Source: Bacillota bacterium (GTDB lineage Bacteria > Bacillota_A > Clostridia > Lachnospirales > Lachnospiraceae). From it: DNA of 64,000 bases. How positions within the stretch are numbered: position 1 is the stretch's first letter; the number at the start of each line of letters is the position of its first letter. The DNA is taken from assembly GCA_023407175.1 (NCBI GenBank), contig JAEYMU010000056.1, positions 186,001 through 250,000 of the forward strand, in the 5' to 3' direction. The notes beneath the pieces are model-generated. The model worked only from the letters and a program-made list of their open reading frames with translations, was not told the origin of the DNA and did not search any database. Shown here one piece after another: positions 17,425 through 25,863 of this stretch. The position numbers and the translations under genes are program-made.

Positions 17425-19169
17425 ATGATTTGCCCATTCTCTCGTGAAAAATATTGTTTCTCAAATAACCGTTTATACTCATCACAGTTTTTCAGCAATA
17501 CAGAATTATGATCAAAACCTACTAAATTTCCATCTTTAATGACTGCGACTTTATCCGTATCCAATATGGTTGATAATCTGTGTGCAATAATTAAAGTAGT
17601 ACGATTTTTGCTCAGATGCTTCCAGGTATTTAGAACTTCCTTTTCTGTTTTCGTATCTAATGCAGAAGTAGCTTCATCAAAAATTAATATCTTAGGGTCC
17701 TTCAGTATGATCCTTGCGATTGCTAACCGTTGACGCTGGCCTCCCGACAGATTAAAACCCTCCGCACCAATTACCGTATCCAGTCCTTTGGGAAGTATGG
17801 AAATAACCTCCCCCAGATTTACTTCCTCCAATACACGATACATCTGTTGCTTTGTGGCCCTTCTGTTTCCCAGCCTCAGGTTGTACCTGATACTTTCATC
17901 AAAAATAAGCGTTTCCTGCTGAACATAACCGATGGAGTTTCTTAATGATTTTAAGGAAATTTCTTTAATATCCTGATTATCCAGGGATATCTTACCGGAG
18001 TAAGAATCATAGAATCGAAGCAGCAGGTTAACCAAGGTTGTCTTGCCGGAACCACTGGCTCCGACAATAGCGATTTTTTGTCCGCGGGATACTGTTAAAT
18101 TAATGTTGTTCAGAACTTCCTTCTCCCTATTATAGGAGAAGCCGACATTTTCAAATCGAATCATCCCCTCTGTAAGCTTCAAGGGATTTCGTCCATATCT
18201 ATCATTCTCCTCTTCCTCTGCCATAAGCCCAACCACATTGGATACCCCCACCAGATTTCCCTGGGCAGCAACAGATTTTTGGGCAGCAATCGTTAAGCTC
18301 ATCTTAAGTAGGGCAAAGAACCATATGATTGCCATCATGTTACCTAAGGTAATATCTCCCTGAGTTACCAGATAACCGCCATACACATAGATACATAGAT
18401 TGGCTAACATGCAAACTCCGGAATTTGCCCGTTCCGATAGCAGCTCTAACCAACTCATTTGTGCCTTTTCTCTTAATAACACGGCTCGTCCCTGTAAAAA
18501 AGCTTTATTTATTTCCCTGGTTGCATTTAACATATGAATTTCTCTTATACCCGAAAGTATTTCATAAACCCAGCTAATATGATTTCCATACTCTCTTCGA
18601 TAGGCTTCCATCTTCTTATTGACTAACCTGCCAAACCGGACAGCAATAAAGGTGGTAATCGGCACAATAACAAACATTAGAAGCGCAATTTTATAATGAA
18701 TCAGGAATACAAAGACTACGCAGGCTATGATTTGAACATAATTTATGACAATATTAAAATAATTCACATTAATTACTGTCATGATATCATCAACATCCTT
18801 GTTTATTACGGCCGCCAAATCACCGATTAATTTGCTTTGGTAGTTTGCAGCTTTTATATGCTGCATTTTTTGAAAAACCTTCAGTCTTATATCAAATAAA
18901 AAACGGTTAGATAAATAGGCAACTGCCAGTACCTGAACAAGTACTAATCCCATTTGAAACACATAGATAGCAAGATTCGCTATAATGATCATTACATAAA
19001 AATCTTTATTCTGATAAACAAATACTTCGTCTACCATAGCAGAAAACAACAAAGGAAATACCATATAGGAAACGTTTAATACAATCATAGAAATGAACGT
19101 ATTTATAAAGGGCATTTTAAATTCTTTTGCAAAACGGAATATATTTTTAACCAAATCCTTCTTATCCAA
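17421..19169 (-). CDS. ABC exporter half-transporter 1 of the NRPS operon
   Basis: A 582-residue half-transporter, again six helices then an ATPase. It has GASGSGKTTL (Walker A), LSGGQRQRLA (signature) and ILIFDEATSALD (Walker B). Both this and the next protein keep the catalytic glutamate after Walker B, so both ATP sites may be active. It uses a TTG start with AGAGG upstream and ends inside the start of its partner. It follows the small membrane protein gene by 35 bases. A product-export or self-protection role is inferred from the operon. Confidence 0.85.
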   Translation of the reverse strand: MDKKDLVKNIFRFAKEFKMPFINTFISMIVLNVSYMVFPLLFSAMVDEVFVYQNKDFYVMIIIANLAIYVFQMGLVLVQVLAVAYLSNRFLFDIRLKVFQKMQHIKAANYQSKLIGDLAAVINKDVDDIMTVINVNYFNIVINYVQIIACVVFVFLIHYKIALLMFVIVPITTFIAVRFGRLVNKKMEAYRREYGNHISWVYEILSGIREIHMLNATREINKAFLQGRAVLLREKAQMSWLELLSERANSGVCMLANLCIYVYGGYLVTQGDITLGNMMAIIWFFALLKMSLTIAAQKSVAAQGNLVGVSNVVGLMAEEEENDRYGRNPLKLTEGMIRFENVGFSYNREKEVLNNINLTVSRGQKIAIVGASGSGKTTLVNLLLRFYDSYSGKISLDNQDIKEISLKSLRNSIGYVQQETLIFDESIRYNLRLGNRRATKQQMYRVLEEVNLGEVISILPKGLDTVIGAEGFNLSGGQRQRLAIARIILKDPKILIFDEATSALDTKTEKEVLNTWKHLSKNRTTLIIAHRLSTILDTDKVAVIKDGNLVGFDHNSVLLKNCDEYKRLFEKQYFSRENGQII

Positions 19170-19204
19170 CCTGCAACCTCTTTCATTTCGTTATCATTAC
19201 CGCT

Positions 19205-19630
19205 TCAAAATACATAGTTCCTGCCATACATTATGATTACATACACTTTTTTAACGGGTTCTATTTTATATTTGTCATTATCCTTGGGCTGTAATACGAG
19301 ATCACAGCCTCCCTCATCATCATAATAAATCTCTTTAATAACCGCTTTGCGGCGGACGTTATCCGCACTGACATACCATTTTATATTGTTTTCATTCACT
19401 ATGTCAGGCACAAGATCAGCCTCCACCGTTATTCGTATTTCAGAATTGTTAAGGGAATCAATGCTAACCACACCCTCGGTCATAAGATATTTACCGGTGT
19501 ATATATGGCTTGCAAGAGCAAAAGTGCATAATATTCCCAGCACAAAAAGCATCAATAAAAAGGAAACTTTTTTAACACAGATTTGAAATAATCTGTTTTT
19601 TAATTTTCTATAAAAAATAATTTTTTTCAA
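19205..19630 (-). CDS. Small one-pass membrane protein with beta-rich outer domain
   Basis: A 141-residue protein of unrecognised family. Residues ~1-20 are basic, ~22-42 form one membrane helix (KVSFLLMLFVLGILCTFALA), and the remainder is predicted outside and rich in beta strands (SEIRITVEADLVPDI, KYKIEPVKKVYVIIMYG). Its place before two ABC exporters and its topology recall a shortened HlyD-type membrane-fusion protein, but the coiled-coil hairpin is missing. It starts at TTG directly after the previous stop, with AAGGTG as ribosome site. It may be an adaptor for the exporter; this is inference. Confidence 0.55.
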   Translation of the reverse strand: MKKIIFYRKLKNRLFQICVKKVSFLLMLFVLGILCTFALASHIYTGKYLMTEGVVSIDSLNNSEIRITVEADLVPDIVNENNIKWYVSADNVRRKAVIKEIYYDDEGGCDLVLQPKDNDKYKIEPVKKVYVIIMYGRNYVF

Positions 19631-20593
19631 TTAATTCACCTTTTCCAGAAAGCTTACGATATCCCTTGCTACTGCTTCTTCATCATCCGCTACCTTCCGA
19701 ATCATACTTGCAATTCTGCTTCTCTGATCACGTTCTGTCTTGTCCATTGCAGCAACGATTGTTCTTCGAATGCGCCTCCATTCCCATCCGTTTTTCTCCA
19801 TCCTGGCGCTCATATCCTCTAATTCCTGAAACCCATATCTGTTATGTAAAGCAGTTAACGTTTCCGAAAAGTTTAATCTTCTGGAACCGATATCCGTAAT
19901 CTGATATATGATAGGTGCAATCCAGATCATATCTTCGTAGCCTGCCATTTCTGCCTTCAGATCCACAGCATCCTCGAATGTATCGGCGAATGCCCGGATA
20001 CCATGGATCCCATTGATGGTACCCTCCTGCATCAAAATAATATCTGCCGCTTCTTTTAATATTTTATTCAGGTCAACAGCCTTTCTGGCTTCTCCTGCTT
20101 CGATCAAGATGCACCTCGTGTCTGCTATATCAAAATATTCATAGGGAAACACATTAACATTACTATTAACATAAGGGTCCAAACAGCCATATCCCTCTTT
20201 TTCCAGACTGACCACCAGACAATAATGCTGTAAATGATATTTTTTAAATACATCTTTCCAGGGTGCATAATAACCATCCATTTTTATAATAATCGGATTA
20301 CCTTCTGCCAGTGAAGTCTGCAATACCTGTTTTTGCACCTTAGAAACACCTGATATTTCTTTGGTCACAACACCTGCATACTCATTCAGGCATTCCCAGG
20401 TATGATAGATTCCGCCTCCAATACGGGGGCCAAGAAGATTCATTTTTTGCTCTTCCGGGAGCATGGTAAATCCCCAGTTCCTTGAGAACATCAACGCATA
20501 TTCCCTTTCCCAGGTTAACATTAAGGTCACCAGTACATTCTCGATGCAATTATAGTTTTCTTTACTGATAAATTTAAATTCCAGGTCAACCAT
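19631..20593 (-). CDS. BtrH-like Cys-His-Asp protein B
   Basis: A 320-residue protein resembling the BtrH N-terminal (papain/C39-like) family. The putative triad is Cys16 in NYNCIENVL, His123 in LQHYCLVVS and Asp139 in CLDPY, with the family motif MDGYYAPW before the histidine. BtrH moves an acyl group from a carrier protein to an amine in butirosin synthesis; related folds are peptidases or amide synthases. It is a paralogue of the next gene upstream (same order of NC, DGYYxPW, LxH and DPY), 10 bases apart. GGAGGGGCT precedes its ATG. Acyl transfer from the operon's carrier proteins is the favoured role. Confidence 0.65.
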   Translation of the reverse strand: MVDLEFKFISKENYNCIENVLVTLMLTWEREYALMFSRNWGFTMLPEEQKMNLLGPRIGGGIYHTWECLNEYAGVVTKEISGVSKVQKQVLQTSLAEGNPIIIKMDGYYAPWKDVFKKYHLQHYCLVVSLEKEGYGCLDPYVNSNVNVFPYEYFDIADTRCILIEAGEARKAVDLNKILKEAADIILMQEGTINGIHGIRAFADTFEDAVDLKAEMAGYEDMIWIAPIIYQITDIGSRRLNFSETLTALHNRYGFQELEDMSARMEKNGWEWRRIRRTIVAAMDKTERDQRSRIASMIRKVADDEEAVARDIVSFLEKVN

Positions 20594-20603
20594 AGCCCCT
20601 CCG

Positions 20604-21548
20604 CTAATTCAGTTTCTGATTCATGGATATTGCCAGTGCTTCCTCTCTGTCAGCCAGCTGCAATACACCTGTAACAAATTCAGGAACCGCATCTTCGTTA
20701 AGTTCACCTTTGGCAATAGAAACCAGTATTTCACGAGTTATTTCCCACTTCTCTCCTATGAGGCTCATTTCCCCGGACCAATCCTCCATAAAGGGTTTAT
20801 GATAGGTGACTGCAAGATAATGCAGCAGCTTTGCGTAATTTTTTCTTCGAAAAAACACCTCTGCTAGCTGCATAAAGAGCGGGCAATTATAAATTAGCAC
20901 TTCAAAGTTCTCAAGCTCCTTTGAGAAATCTAAACTGTCAGAGATTTCATTTGCAAACTCACGCATACTGTTAAATGCATGATGCTCTTTTCTTATCAGT
21001 TTTTTTACAGCCTTACCCACCAGCATTTCCGGAACAATAGCCGGCTCGTCCACACAATAGGAAGTGATACATTTTGCTTTTGACAAATAAAATAGTTCTT
21101 TATGAAAAATATTAATTTTTCGATTCCAATAGGGATCAACCACACCAATTTTATTGTCATCCTCATACTTCATTGCAATGATAAAATGCTTTAAATGAAG
21201 CTTCTGATATACATTTGTCCAGGGTACATAATACCCATCCAGCCATAAAACCACCGGACTATCCTTTTGCAAGCTGGATTTTAACAGAGCATACTGTTTA
21301 TCCATGTCAGAGGTAAAATGATATTTAGACTTAATGCCATGATTTAATTCAAGATTCATCCAGGCATTATATTCTCCTGCTTCTACCCGATTACCGATTC
21401 TTGTTGTTTTATCTCCGGAATAATAAGAAAAATCCCAGGCATTAGAAAACATTAACATATGCTCACGATGATAGCTTGTTGCTAAGCATTCAAGTACATC
21501 TTCAAGACAATTATAGGTATCCGTATGCTTCGGTATGAAAGTATTCAT
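20604..21548 (-). CDS. BtrH-like Cys-His-Asp protein A
   Basis: A 314-residue paralogue of the following gene. The presumed triad is Cys14 (YNCLEDVL), His121 (LKHFIIAM) and Asp138 (GVVDPY), with DGYYVPW at 105-110. The ~150-residue helical C-terminal part is also shared. It has no signal peptide or membrane segment, so it works in the cytoplasm. Two non-identical copies plus the NRPS-fused third copy suggest successive acyl-transfer or condensation steps. GGAAGG precedes the ATG. It lies 14 bases after the CapK-like gene. Confidence 0.65.
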   Translation of the reverse strand: MNTFIPKHTDTYNCLEDVLECLATSYHREHMLMFSNAWDFSYYSGDKTTRIGNRVEAGEYNAWMNLELNHGIKSKYHFTSDMDKQYALLKSSLQKDSPVVLWLDGYYVPWTNVYQKLHLKHFIIAMKYEDDNKIGVVDPYWNRKINIFHKELFYLSKAKCITSYCVDEPAIVPEMLVGKAVKKLIRKEHHAFNSMREFANEISDSLDFSKELENFEVLIYNCPLFMQLAEVFFRRKNYAKLLHYLAVTYHKPFMEDWSGEMSLIGEKWEITREILVSIAKGELNEDAVPEFVTGVLQLADREEALAISMNQKLN

Positions 21549-21561
21549 GCATCGTTCCTTC

Positions 21562-22749
21562 CTATTCTTTGATGTGTGAATAAAAAATTTTCATTTTTCC
21601 TGAGGGTAAGGGGGAAATCACATCGACATACTTATAATGAACCGTAACATCCTTCCCAAGACCACTTTTAATATGTTTGGTCATTATCTCAGACATCTCT
21701 TCCTGAAACCCTTTTCCTTTTTGTATCAGAATCAGAAATTCTCTTAAGCCGGTCTGTTCCGCACGAAATCCATCCACACAATCTCCGTAACGGTCAATTA
21801 ATTTATAGATTCCTCTCTTAAAAAACAGTTCACCTAATACATCCTCTGTACCAACAATAATATCCGCTGTTCTTCCGCCCAACAATGCTATGACCTGGGA
21901 GGTCTCCCCACATTCACACTGCTCTATTGTTACCTTTCCATAATCCTGGATATTATATCTTACCAACGGCATTAATTTATTATAAAAGCTTGTGATTGTT
22001 ATTTCGCCGATATCAGAGTCCTCAAATTGCTGCTTTGGCTTTCTGGCTTCAACATAAAATAAATTATTCTGGACATGAAGCTTCCCGCAGGGACATTCAT
22101 AAGCAATGCACCAGCTTTCAATAATTCCGTAATGATTAATTGTCTTAGCTCCAAATACCTTTTCTACAAATTCCCTCTGCTCCTTTGATGCATATTCACC
22201 TGCCAATTCCAGAAATTTAATGCTTCCATAGGTATATTCAATTTCACCCGCTTCAATCAGTTTTGCATATCTTTCAAAACTGGAGATAGGGCCGGACAGC
22301 CATCTTGGGTTTAGCTCCATTAACCGATGAAAGCATTTGATCATATTGTTTTTCTCAAAATTCAATAGATTTCCAACTTTAAGGTAAGTGCTTTTATCAT
22401 AAAGATAAATATAATTATTGATATCTGCTTCTTTGTCCCATAGATGTCTTCTTTTCCAAACATTAATACCGGCAGTCGTCCGCTCGGCACTTGTTTTTAC
22501 ACAATTAACCGGCTTTCCGGTAGACCCGCTGGTAAATTCGCTAAATTGGGGTAAGTCAAGCTTTGACAGATATTCGCTGTAATGTTCTCTGATGTCCTGC
22601 TTCGTTATAACAGGTAATTTATAAAATATGGCTTCCATGCTACTGTCTAAGTCTAGCTTGTTTTTTTGAATAATATCGTGATAAAAGTCATTATTCTTGT
22701 CCAAAAACTTTAATAACTTGCGTATTTCTTTTTCCTTTTGGATTAACAT
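21562..22749 (-). CDS. PaaK/CapK-type AMP-forming enzyme
   Basis: A 395-residue member of the phenylacetate-CoA-ligase/CapK branch of adenylating enzymes. It has the P-loop FTSGSTGKPVNCVKT, NHYGIIESW, the cysteine knuckles YECPCGKLH and CECGET, MPLVRYNIQDYG, the hinge LLGGRTADIIVG and C-terminal SPLPSGKMKIF. Such enzymes adenylate a carboxylate, often aromatic, and pass it to CoA or a carrier protein. Its ATG overlaps the carrier-protein stop (ATGTTAA), so the neighbouring ACP is the likely acceptor. The substrate cannot be read. Confidence 0.75.
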   Translation of the reverse strand: MLIQKEKEIRKLLKFLDKNNDFYHDIIQKNKLDLDSSMEAIFYKLPVITKQDIREHYSEYLSKLDLPQFSEFTSGSTGKPVNCVKTSAERTTAGINVWKRRHLWDKEADINNYIYLYDKSTYLKVGNLLNFEKNNMIKCFHRLMELNPRWLSGPISSFERYAKLIEAGEIEYTYGSIKFLELAGEYASKEQREFVEKVFGAKTINHYGIIESWCIAYECPCGKLHVQNNLFYVEARKPKQQFEDSDIGEITITSFYNKLMPLVRYNIQDYGKVTIEQCECGETSQVIALLGGRTADIIVGTEDVLGELFFKRGIYKLIDRYGDCVDGFRAEQTGLREFLILIQKGKGFQEEMSEIMTKHIKSGLGKDVTVHYKYVDVISPLPSGKMKIFYSHIKE

Positions 22750-23006
22750 ACAAAACCACCTGCTACCGTTTTTTCAATAAATTCTCTCAGTAATCCATAG
22801 CTTTGCACAAGTTCAACCAGAGAATCTTCATTTTCAATCATAATAGCAAACTCATCTTCAATGCTGCTGATCAATCGCAGCACCTGGATGGAATCAAATA
22901 ATAAATCATTAATTAAATCCGTATCCTCTTCAATATCCTCCAAATCAATTCCAATTCTCATGGTATTTAAAATTATAGATTTCAATCTTTCATCCACCGT
23001 ATCCAT
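22743..23006 (-). CDS. Stand-alone acyl/peptidyl carrier protein
   Basis: An 87-residue, four-helix acidic carrier. The phosphopantetheine serine is Ser39 in LLFDSIQVLRL, followed by helix III (SSIEDEFAIMI). I chose the ATG at 23006, which gives the normal ACP length. The frame extends to a TTG at 23063, which would add a hydrophobic 19-residue tail. It sits between two adenylating enzymes and overlaps the second, so it probably carries the substrate activated by one or both. No phosphopantetheinyl transferase is encoded in this operon. Confidence 0.75.
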   Translation of the reverse strand: MDTVDERLKSIILNTMRIGIDLEDIEEDTDLINDLLFDSIQVLRLISSIEDEFAIMIENEDSLVELVQSYGLLREFIEKTVAGGFVC

Positions 23007-23096
23007 TCTTATACCATTTAATATTGCAAGCTTATTGCAATACCGCCACAAATACAGGATCAAGCATCCATATGTGGCACCCTTTCTATATTATTT

Positions 23097-24602
23097 TTAT
23101 ACTTCCTCAAAAACCTGTTTACGCATAATTTTGTTACTCACAGTTTTCTTAAGTTCCTCTACCTGATATATTTTTCCCGGGACCTTATAATCCTCCAAAG
23201 CCTTCTTACAATGCTTCAGGACTTGAAAAAGCTTTAATTCTTCCTCCCCGTCAGAAACAACATATGCAACAATCTCCTCACCAACAAGGTCATCTGCTTC
23301 TCCTCTGACAAGCACTTCTTTCATTCCCGGATATCCCATTAGTATAGCTTCTATTTCTTCCGGATATATGTTCTTACCACTCTTGATAATCATATTATCC
23401 TTTCTTCCTTTTACATATAAATACCCATCCGTATCTAACCATCCTAAATCCCCTGTTAATAAATATCCATCAACTAATGTTGCCTTTGTCTTCTCTTCGT
23501 TTTTATAGTATCCCATCATGACATTGGGCCCTTTTACACAAATCTCCCCCTGCTCATAGGCCTGTGCCTCTCTTTGATCAACCATAATTTTTACTTCGAT
23601 TCCCTTTAGCGGAATTCCGCTGGAACCCTCCTTGGATAATAGGTCCTCTCTCTTAATATAAGTCACTCTTGGTGATGCTTCCGTAAGGCCATAGGAATAT
23701 ATTAAATTTACCTTGGGAAATTTAGCCGCTAATTCTCTTATTTTATTGATAGCCATGCTTGCACCGTAAAAATTAATGATTCGCAGTGAATTCATATCGA
23801 ATTTATTGAATTCACCATGTGTTATCATAGCCGTTAAAATAGTTGGAACACCAAACAGGACGGTTATCTTATGATTGGAAATTGCGTCCATGATACTTGT
23901 TGCAGTAATATATCCTACCTGTATGTGAAGTAAGCAGCCGTTATGTATCGATACCAGCAGCTCTCCGGTAATACTCGATGAGTGATTGATATTTTTCATT
24001 AGTAATACCTTATCCTCGCTGGTTAATGACAAATATTCGGAAATGGCTTTTACATTACTTAATATATTATTATCTGAAAGCATAATACCCTTTGGAAGAT
24101 TCGTAGTACCGGAAGAAAACAAAATAATACCGGGGCTTTTATCTTTGTAATATGGCTCATGTTTTAATTCTGGTTTATAATCAATAGTATCTATTGTAAC
24201 TGTGCTGCCATTGTCTTCTATATAAAGCAATTTTTCCAAATAATTCACTGACTCTTCCAAAGCAGCATCTATTTTTTTCTTATACTTCTTCAAGGTCAGA
24301 ATGCATCTGATTTCATAATGCTCAATGATGCTTTTTAGCTTACCTTCTCCCATATTCATATATAATGGAATGATGGTTCCCCCTGCTTTGTTGATTGCAA
24401 AAAAGCTTTCCACAAACTCCATGCTGTTGTCCATTGCTAAGAGTATATTATTACCTGCAGTTCCTTTGTATTTTTTTAATTCCTTCGCTATTAAGTCAAC
24501 CATATTGCTTAGTTCGGAATACGTTTTTACGTTACCATTACAAATAACCGCTGTCTTATTACTCCACCTTTTTACCGCGTCATCCAATAGGTCATAAATC
24601 AT
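23097..24602 (-). CDS. Acyl-AMP ligase / AMP-dependent synthetase, first gene of the NRPS operon
   Basis: A 501-residue member of the acyl-CoA synthetase/acyl-AMP ligase family. It has LFSSGTTNLPKGIMLS, YSYGLTEASPRVTY, LLTGDLGWLDTDGYLYVKGR, the DNMIIKSGKNIYPEEIE hinge and the catalytic lysine region KKTVSNKIMRK. It activates a carboxylic acid as an adenylate. With the ACP gene next door, loading onto ACP as the starter unit is likely. It begins with a strong GAGGAGG site and lies 77 bases downstream of a near-consensus promoter. Fatty, aryl or amino acid substrate: not determinable here. Confidence 0.8.
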   Translation of the reverse strand: MIYDLLDDAVKRWSNKTAVICNGNVKTYSELSNMVDLIAKELKKYKGTAGNNILLAMDNSMEFVESFFAINKAGGTIIPLYMNMGEGKLKSIIEHYEIRCILTLKKYKKKIDAALEESVNYLEKLLYIEDNGSTVTIDTIDYKPELKHEPYYKDKSPGIILFSSGTTNLPKGIMLSDNNILSNVKAISEYLSLTSEDKVLLMKNINHSSSITGELLVSIHNGCLLHIQVGYITATSIMDAISNHKITVLFGVPTILTAMITHGEFNKFDMNSLRIINFYGASMAINKIRELAAKFPKVNLIYSYGLTEASPRVTYIKREDLLSKEGSSGIPLKGIEVKIMVDQREAQAYEQGEICVKGPNVMMGYYKNEEKTKATLVDGYLLTGDLGWLDTDGYLYVKGRKDNMIIKSGKNIYPEEIEAILMGYPGMKEVLVRGEADDLVGEEIVAYVVSDGEEELKLFQVLKHCKKALEDYKVPGKIYQVEELKKTVSNKIMRKQVFEEV

Positions 24603-24678
24603 TATCCATCCTCCTCACAATATTTTACCCCCCTACGTTTGTTCATTATTTGACAGTCAAGTCTTTCTTTTCTACCTG

Positions 24679-24707
24679 ATTCTATCTTTATCTCCATAAT
24701 TTGTCAA
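24679..24707 (-). promoter_or_regulatory. Sigma-70 promoter of the NRPS operon
   Basis: On the minus strand, TTGACA (24702-24707), a 17-bp spacer and TAGAAT (24679-24684). This is the best promoter match in the 306-base gap between the operon and nrdI. It should give a 5' leader of about 70 bases. I saw no palindrome at this promoter. Confidence 0.7.
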
Positions 24708-24802
24708 TCAGTTTTTGTATTATTGTTCCTTTGTTTTGTAATATCTGCAATATTTTAGAATAATTCACCATACACCCTCTGTTTCGCCGACATATTTACA
24801 GC

Positions 24803-24858
24803 TTGTTTTTCTCTTATTTTTCATATATAATTAATTTACGGGTTAGTTATAGCTAACT
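24803..24858 (+). promoter_or_regulatory. nrdI promoter with DtxR-like operator
   Basis: TTGTTT (24803-24808), 17 bp, TATAAT (24826-24831). At 24841-24858, over the expected transcription start, lies GGTTAGTTATAGCTAACT. The GTTAG-N6-CTAAC core resembles DtxR/IdeR-type iron boxes and recurs at two other promoters in this window. Repression when metal is plentiful is inferred. Confidence 0.65.
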
Positions 24859-24908
24859 CATTTTAATTCACAGATTTTTATTTGAAATATATTATCAAGG
24901 AGATTTTT

Positions 24909-25262
24909 ATGATTATTGTATATGACAGTTTGACCGGTTTAGGTAAGAATTTTTCTGAAGCCCTGGGATATCCAACACAATCTGTTGATACTGCTGTTCA
25001 TGAGCCCTGCCTGCTTGTTACCCGTAATGTTGGTCTAGGTAAAATTCCCGAAACAACTTCTCTGTTTTTAGATCAATATAAAGAGTATATAATCGGCGTT
25101 GTGGTAAATGGCAACAAAAAATTCGGACCTTTTTATTGTAAAGCTGCAGATAAAATAAATAAGCTCTATCATATACCCGTCATAAGGAAGATCAGTGGTT
25201 CGGGAAACCAGGAGGATATTGATTTTGTAAAGGATTCTCTAAGAGCTGCGGAAAATAGATGA
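24909..25262 (+). CDS. nrdI: NrdI, flavodoxin for class Ib ribonucleotide reductase assembly
   Basis: A protein of about 117 residues with a flavodoxin-like fold: IVYDSLTGLGKNFSEALG (flavin phosphate loop), LLVTRNVGLGKIPETTSLFL, IIGVVVNGNKKFGPFY and YHIPVIRKISGSGNQEDIDF. These match Bacillus NrdI block by block. NrdI supplies the oxidant that builds the Mn(III)-tyrosyl radical in NrdF. The start at 24909 follows AAGGAG; an upstream in-frame ATG lacks a site. No nrdE or nrdF is in the window, so it is an orphan here. A DtxR-like box at its promoter fits use of the Mn enzyme under iron limitation. Confidence 0.8.
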   Translation: MIIVYDSLTGLGKNFSEALGYPTQSVDTAVHEPCLLVTRNVGLGKIPETTSLFLDQYKEYIIGVVVNGNKKFGPFYCKAADKINKLYHIPVIRKISGSGNQEDIDFVKDSLRAAENR

Positions 25263-25276
25263 AAGGAATATAACAT

Positions 25277-25795
25277 ATGAGTATTTTTTTCGAAGCGGTA
25301 CTATCAGAAATTGAATCACGGAAGATCATAAGACTTCCTTTAAGCTCAAGCGAAAAACTGCCTTCCCGCGGTATGGTTATGATTCAGGGAACGATGAATG
25401 ATATTATTTTTGAAGCGCCGTTGGAACCGGACGGTAAAGGAAGTCATTGGTTCGAAGTAAGTGACACTCTGCTTGAAGAGGTGGGAGTAATGGTTGGTCA
25501 GACTGTGTCCTTCAATATAGAGCCCATCAACCAATGGATTGAGCCTGAAATTCCTGAAGATATTATGGAGGCAATCATCAAAGCGGGTCTTATAAGCCAA
25601 TGGAATGGCCTTACCACAAAAGCACGGTGGGAATGGCTTCGATGGATACGTTCGACTAAGAATCCGGCAACTCGCCAAAAAAGAATTGATGTGGCATGTT
25701 CTAAATTACAGAAAGGTGACAAAAGACCCTGCTGCTTTGACGGAACCCGTTGTACGATTCCGGAGGTATCGAAATCCGGCGTGCTCTTTGATTAG
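25277..25795 (+). CDS. YdeI/OmdA family protein with DUF1905 domain
   Basis: A 172-residue protein. Residues ~1-85 form a DUF1905-like beta-barrel domain (IIRLPLSSSEKLPSRGMVMI ... HWFEVSDTLLEEVG). Residues ~95-155 form a YdeI/OmpD-associated domain (IPEDIMEAIIKAG, WEWLRWIRSTKNPATRQKRI). The tail has cysteines (CCFDGTRC). The biochemical role of the family is not established. It starts 14 bases after nrdI and is probably co-transcribed, which would place it under the same metal-responsive promoter. Confidence 0.7.
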   Translation: MSIFFEAVLSEIESRKIIRLPLSSSEKLPSRGMVMIQGTMNDIIFEAPLEPDGKGSHWFEVSDTLLEEVGVMVGQTVSFNIEPINQWIEPEIPEDIMEAIIKAGLISQWNGLTTKARWEWLRWIRSTKNPATRQKRIDVACSKLQKGDKRPCCFDGTRCTIPEVSKSGVLFD

Positions 25796-25796
25796 T

Positions 25797-25850
25797 TTAT
25801 CTTATAACCTTAATCCTTTCACAGCATTTCACATGCCTTGGACGGTCAAA
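25797..25850 (-). repeat. Dispersed HVE-type repeat, partial copy
   Basis: ACATGCCTTGGACGGTCAAA (from 25831) matches the core of the repeats at 51.3 and 63.0 kb. On the minus strand it reads RHVKCCERIKVIR followed by TAA at 25797, the same RHVE-type end as the other copies. It is the leftmost copy recognised. Confidence 0.4.
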
Positions 25851-25863
25851 GGGAAAATAAAAT

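Noticed and set aside
15682..19169. Bacteriocin (C39-peptidase) exporters.
   Set aside because: Neither ABC protein has an N-terminal peptidase domain, and no double-glycine precursor peptide was seen nearby.
11089..24602. Calling the biosynthetic operon a siderophore cluster.
   Set aside because: It neighbours metal-type operators, but no catechol, hydroxamate or thiazoline-forming gene is present and no box lies at its own promoter; kept only as a hypothesis.
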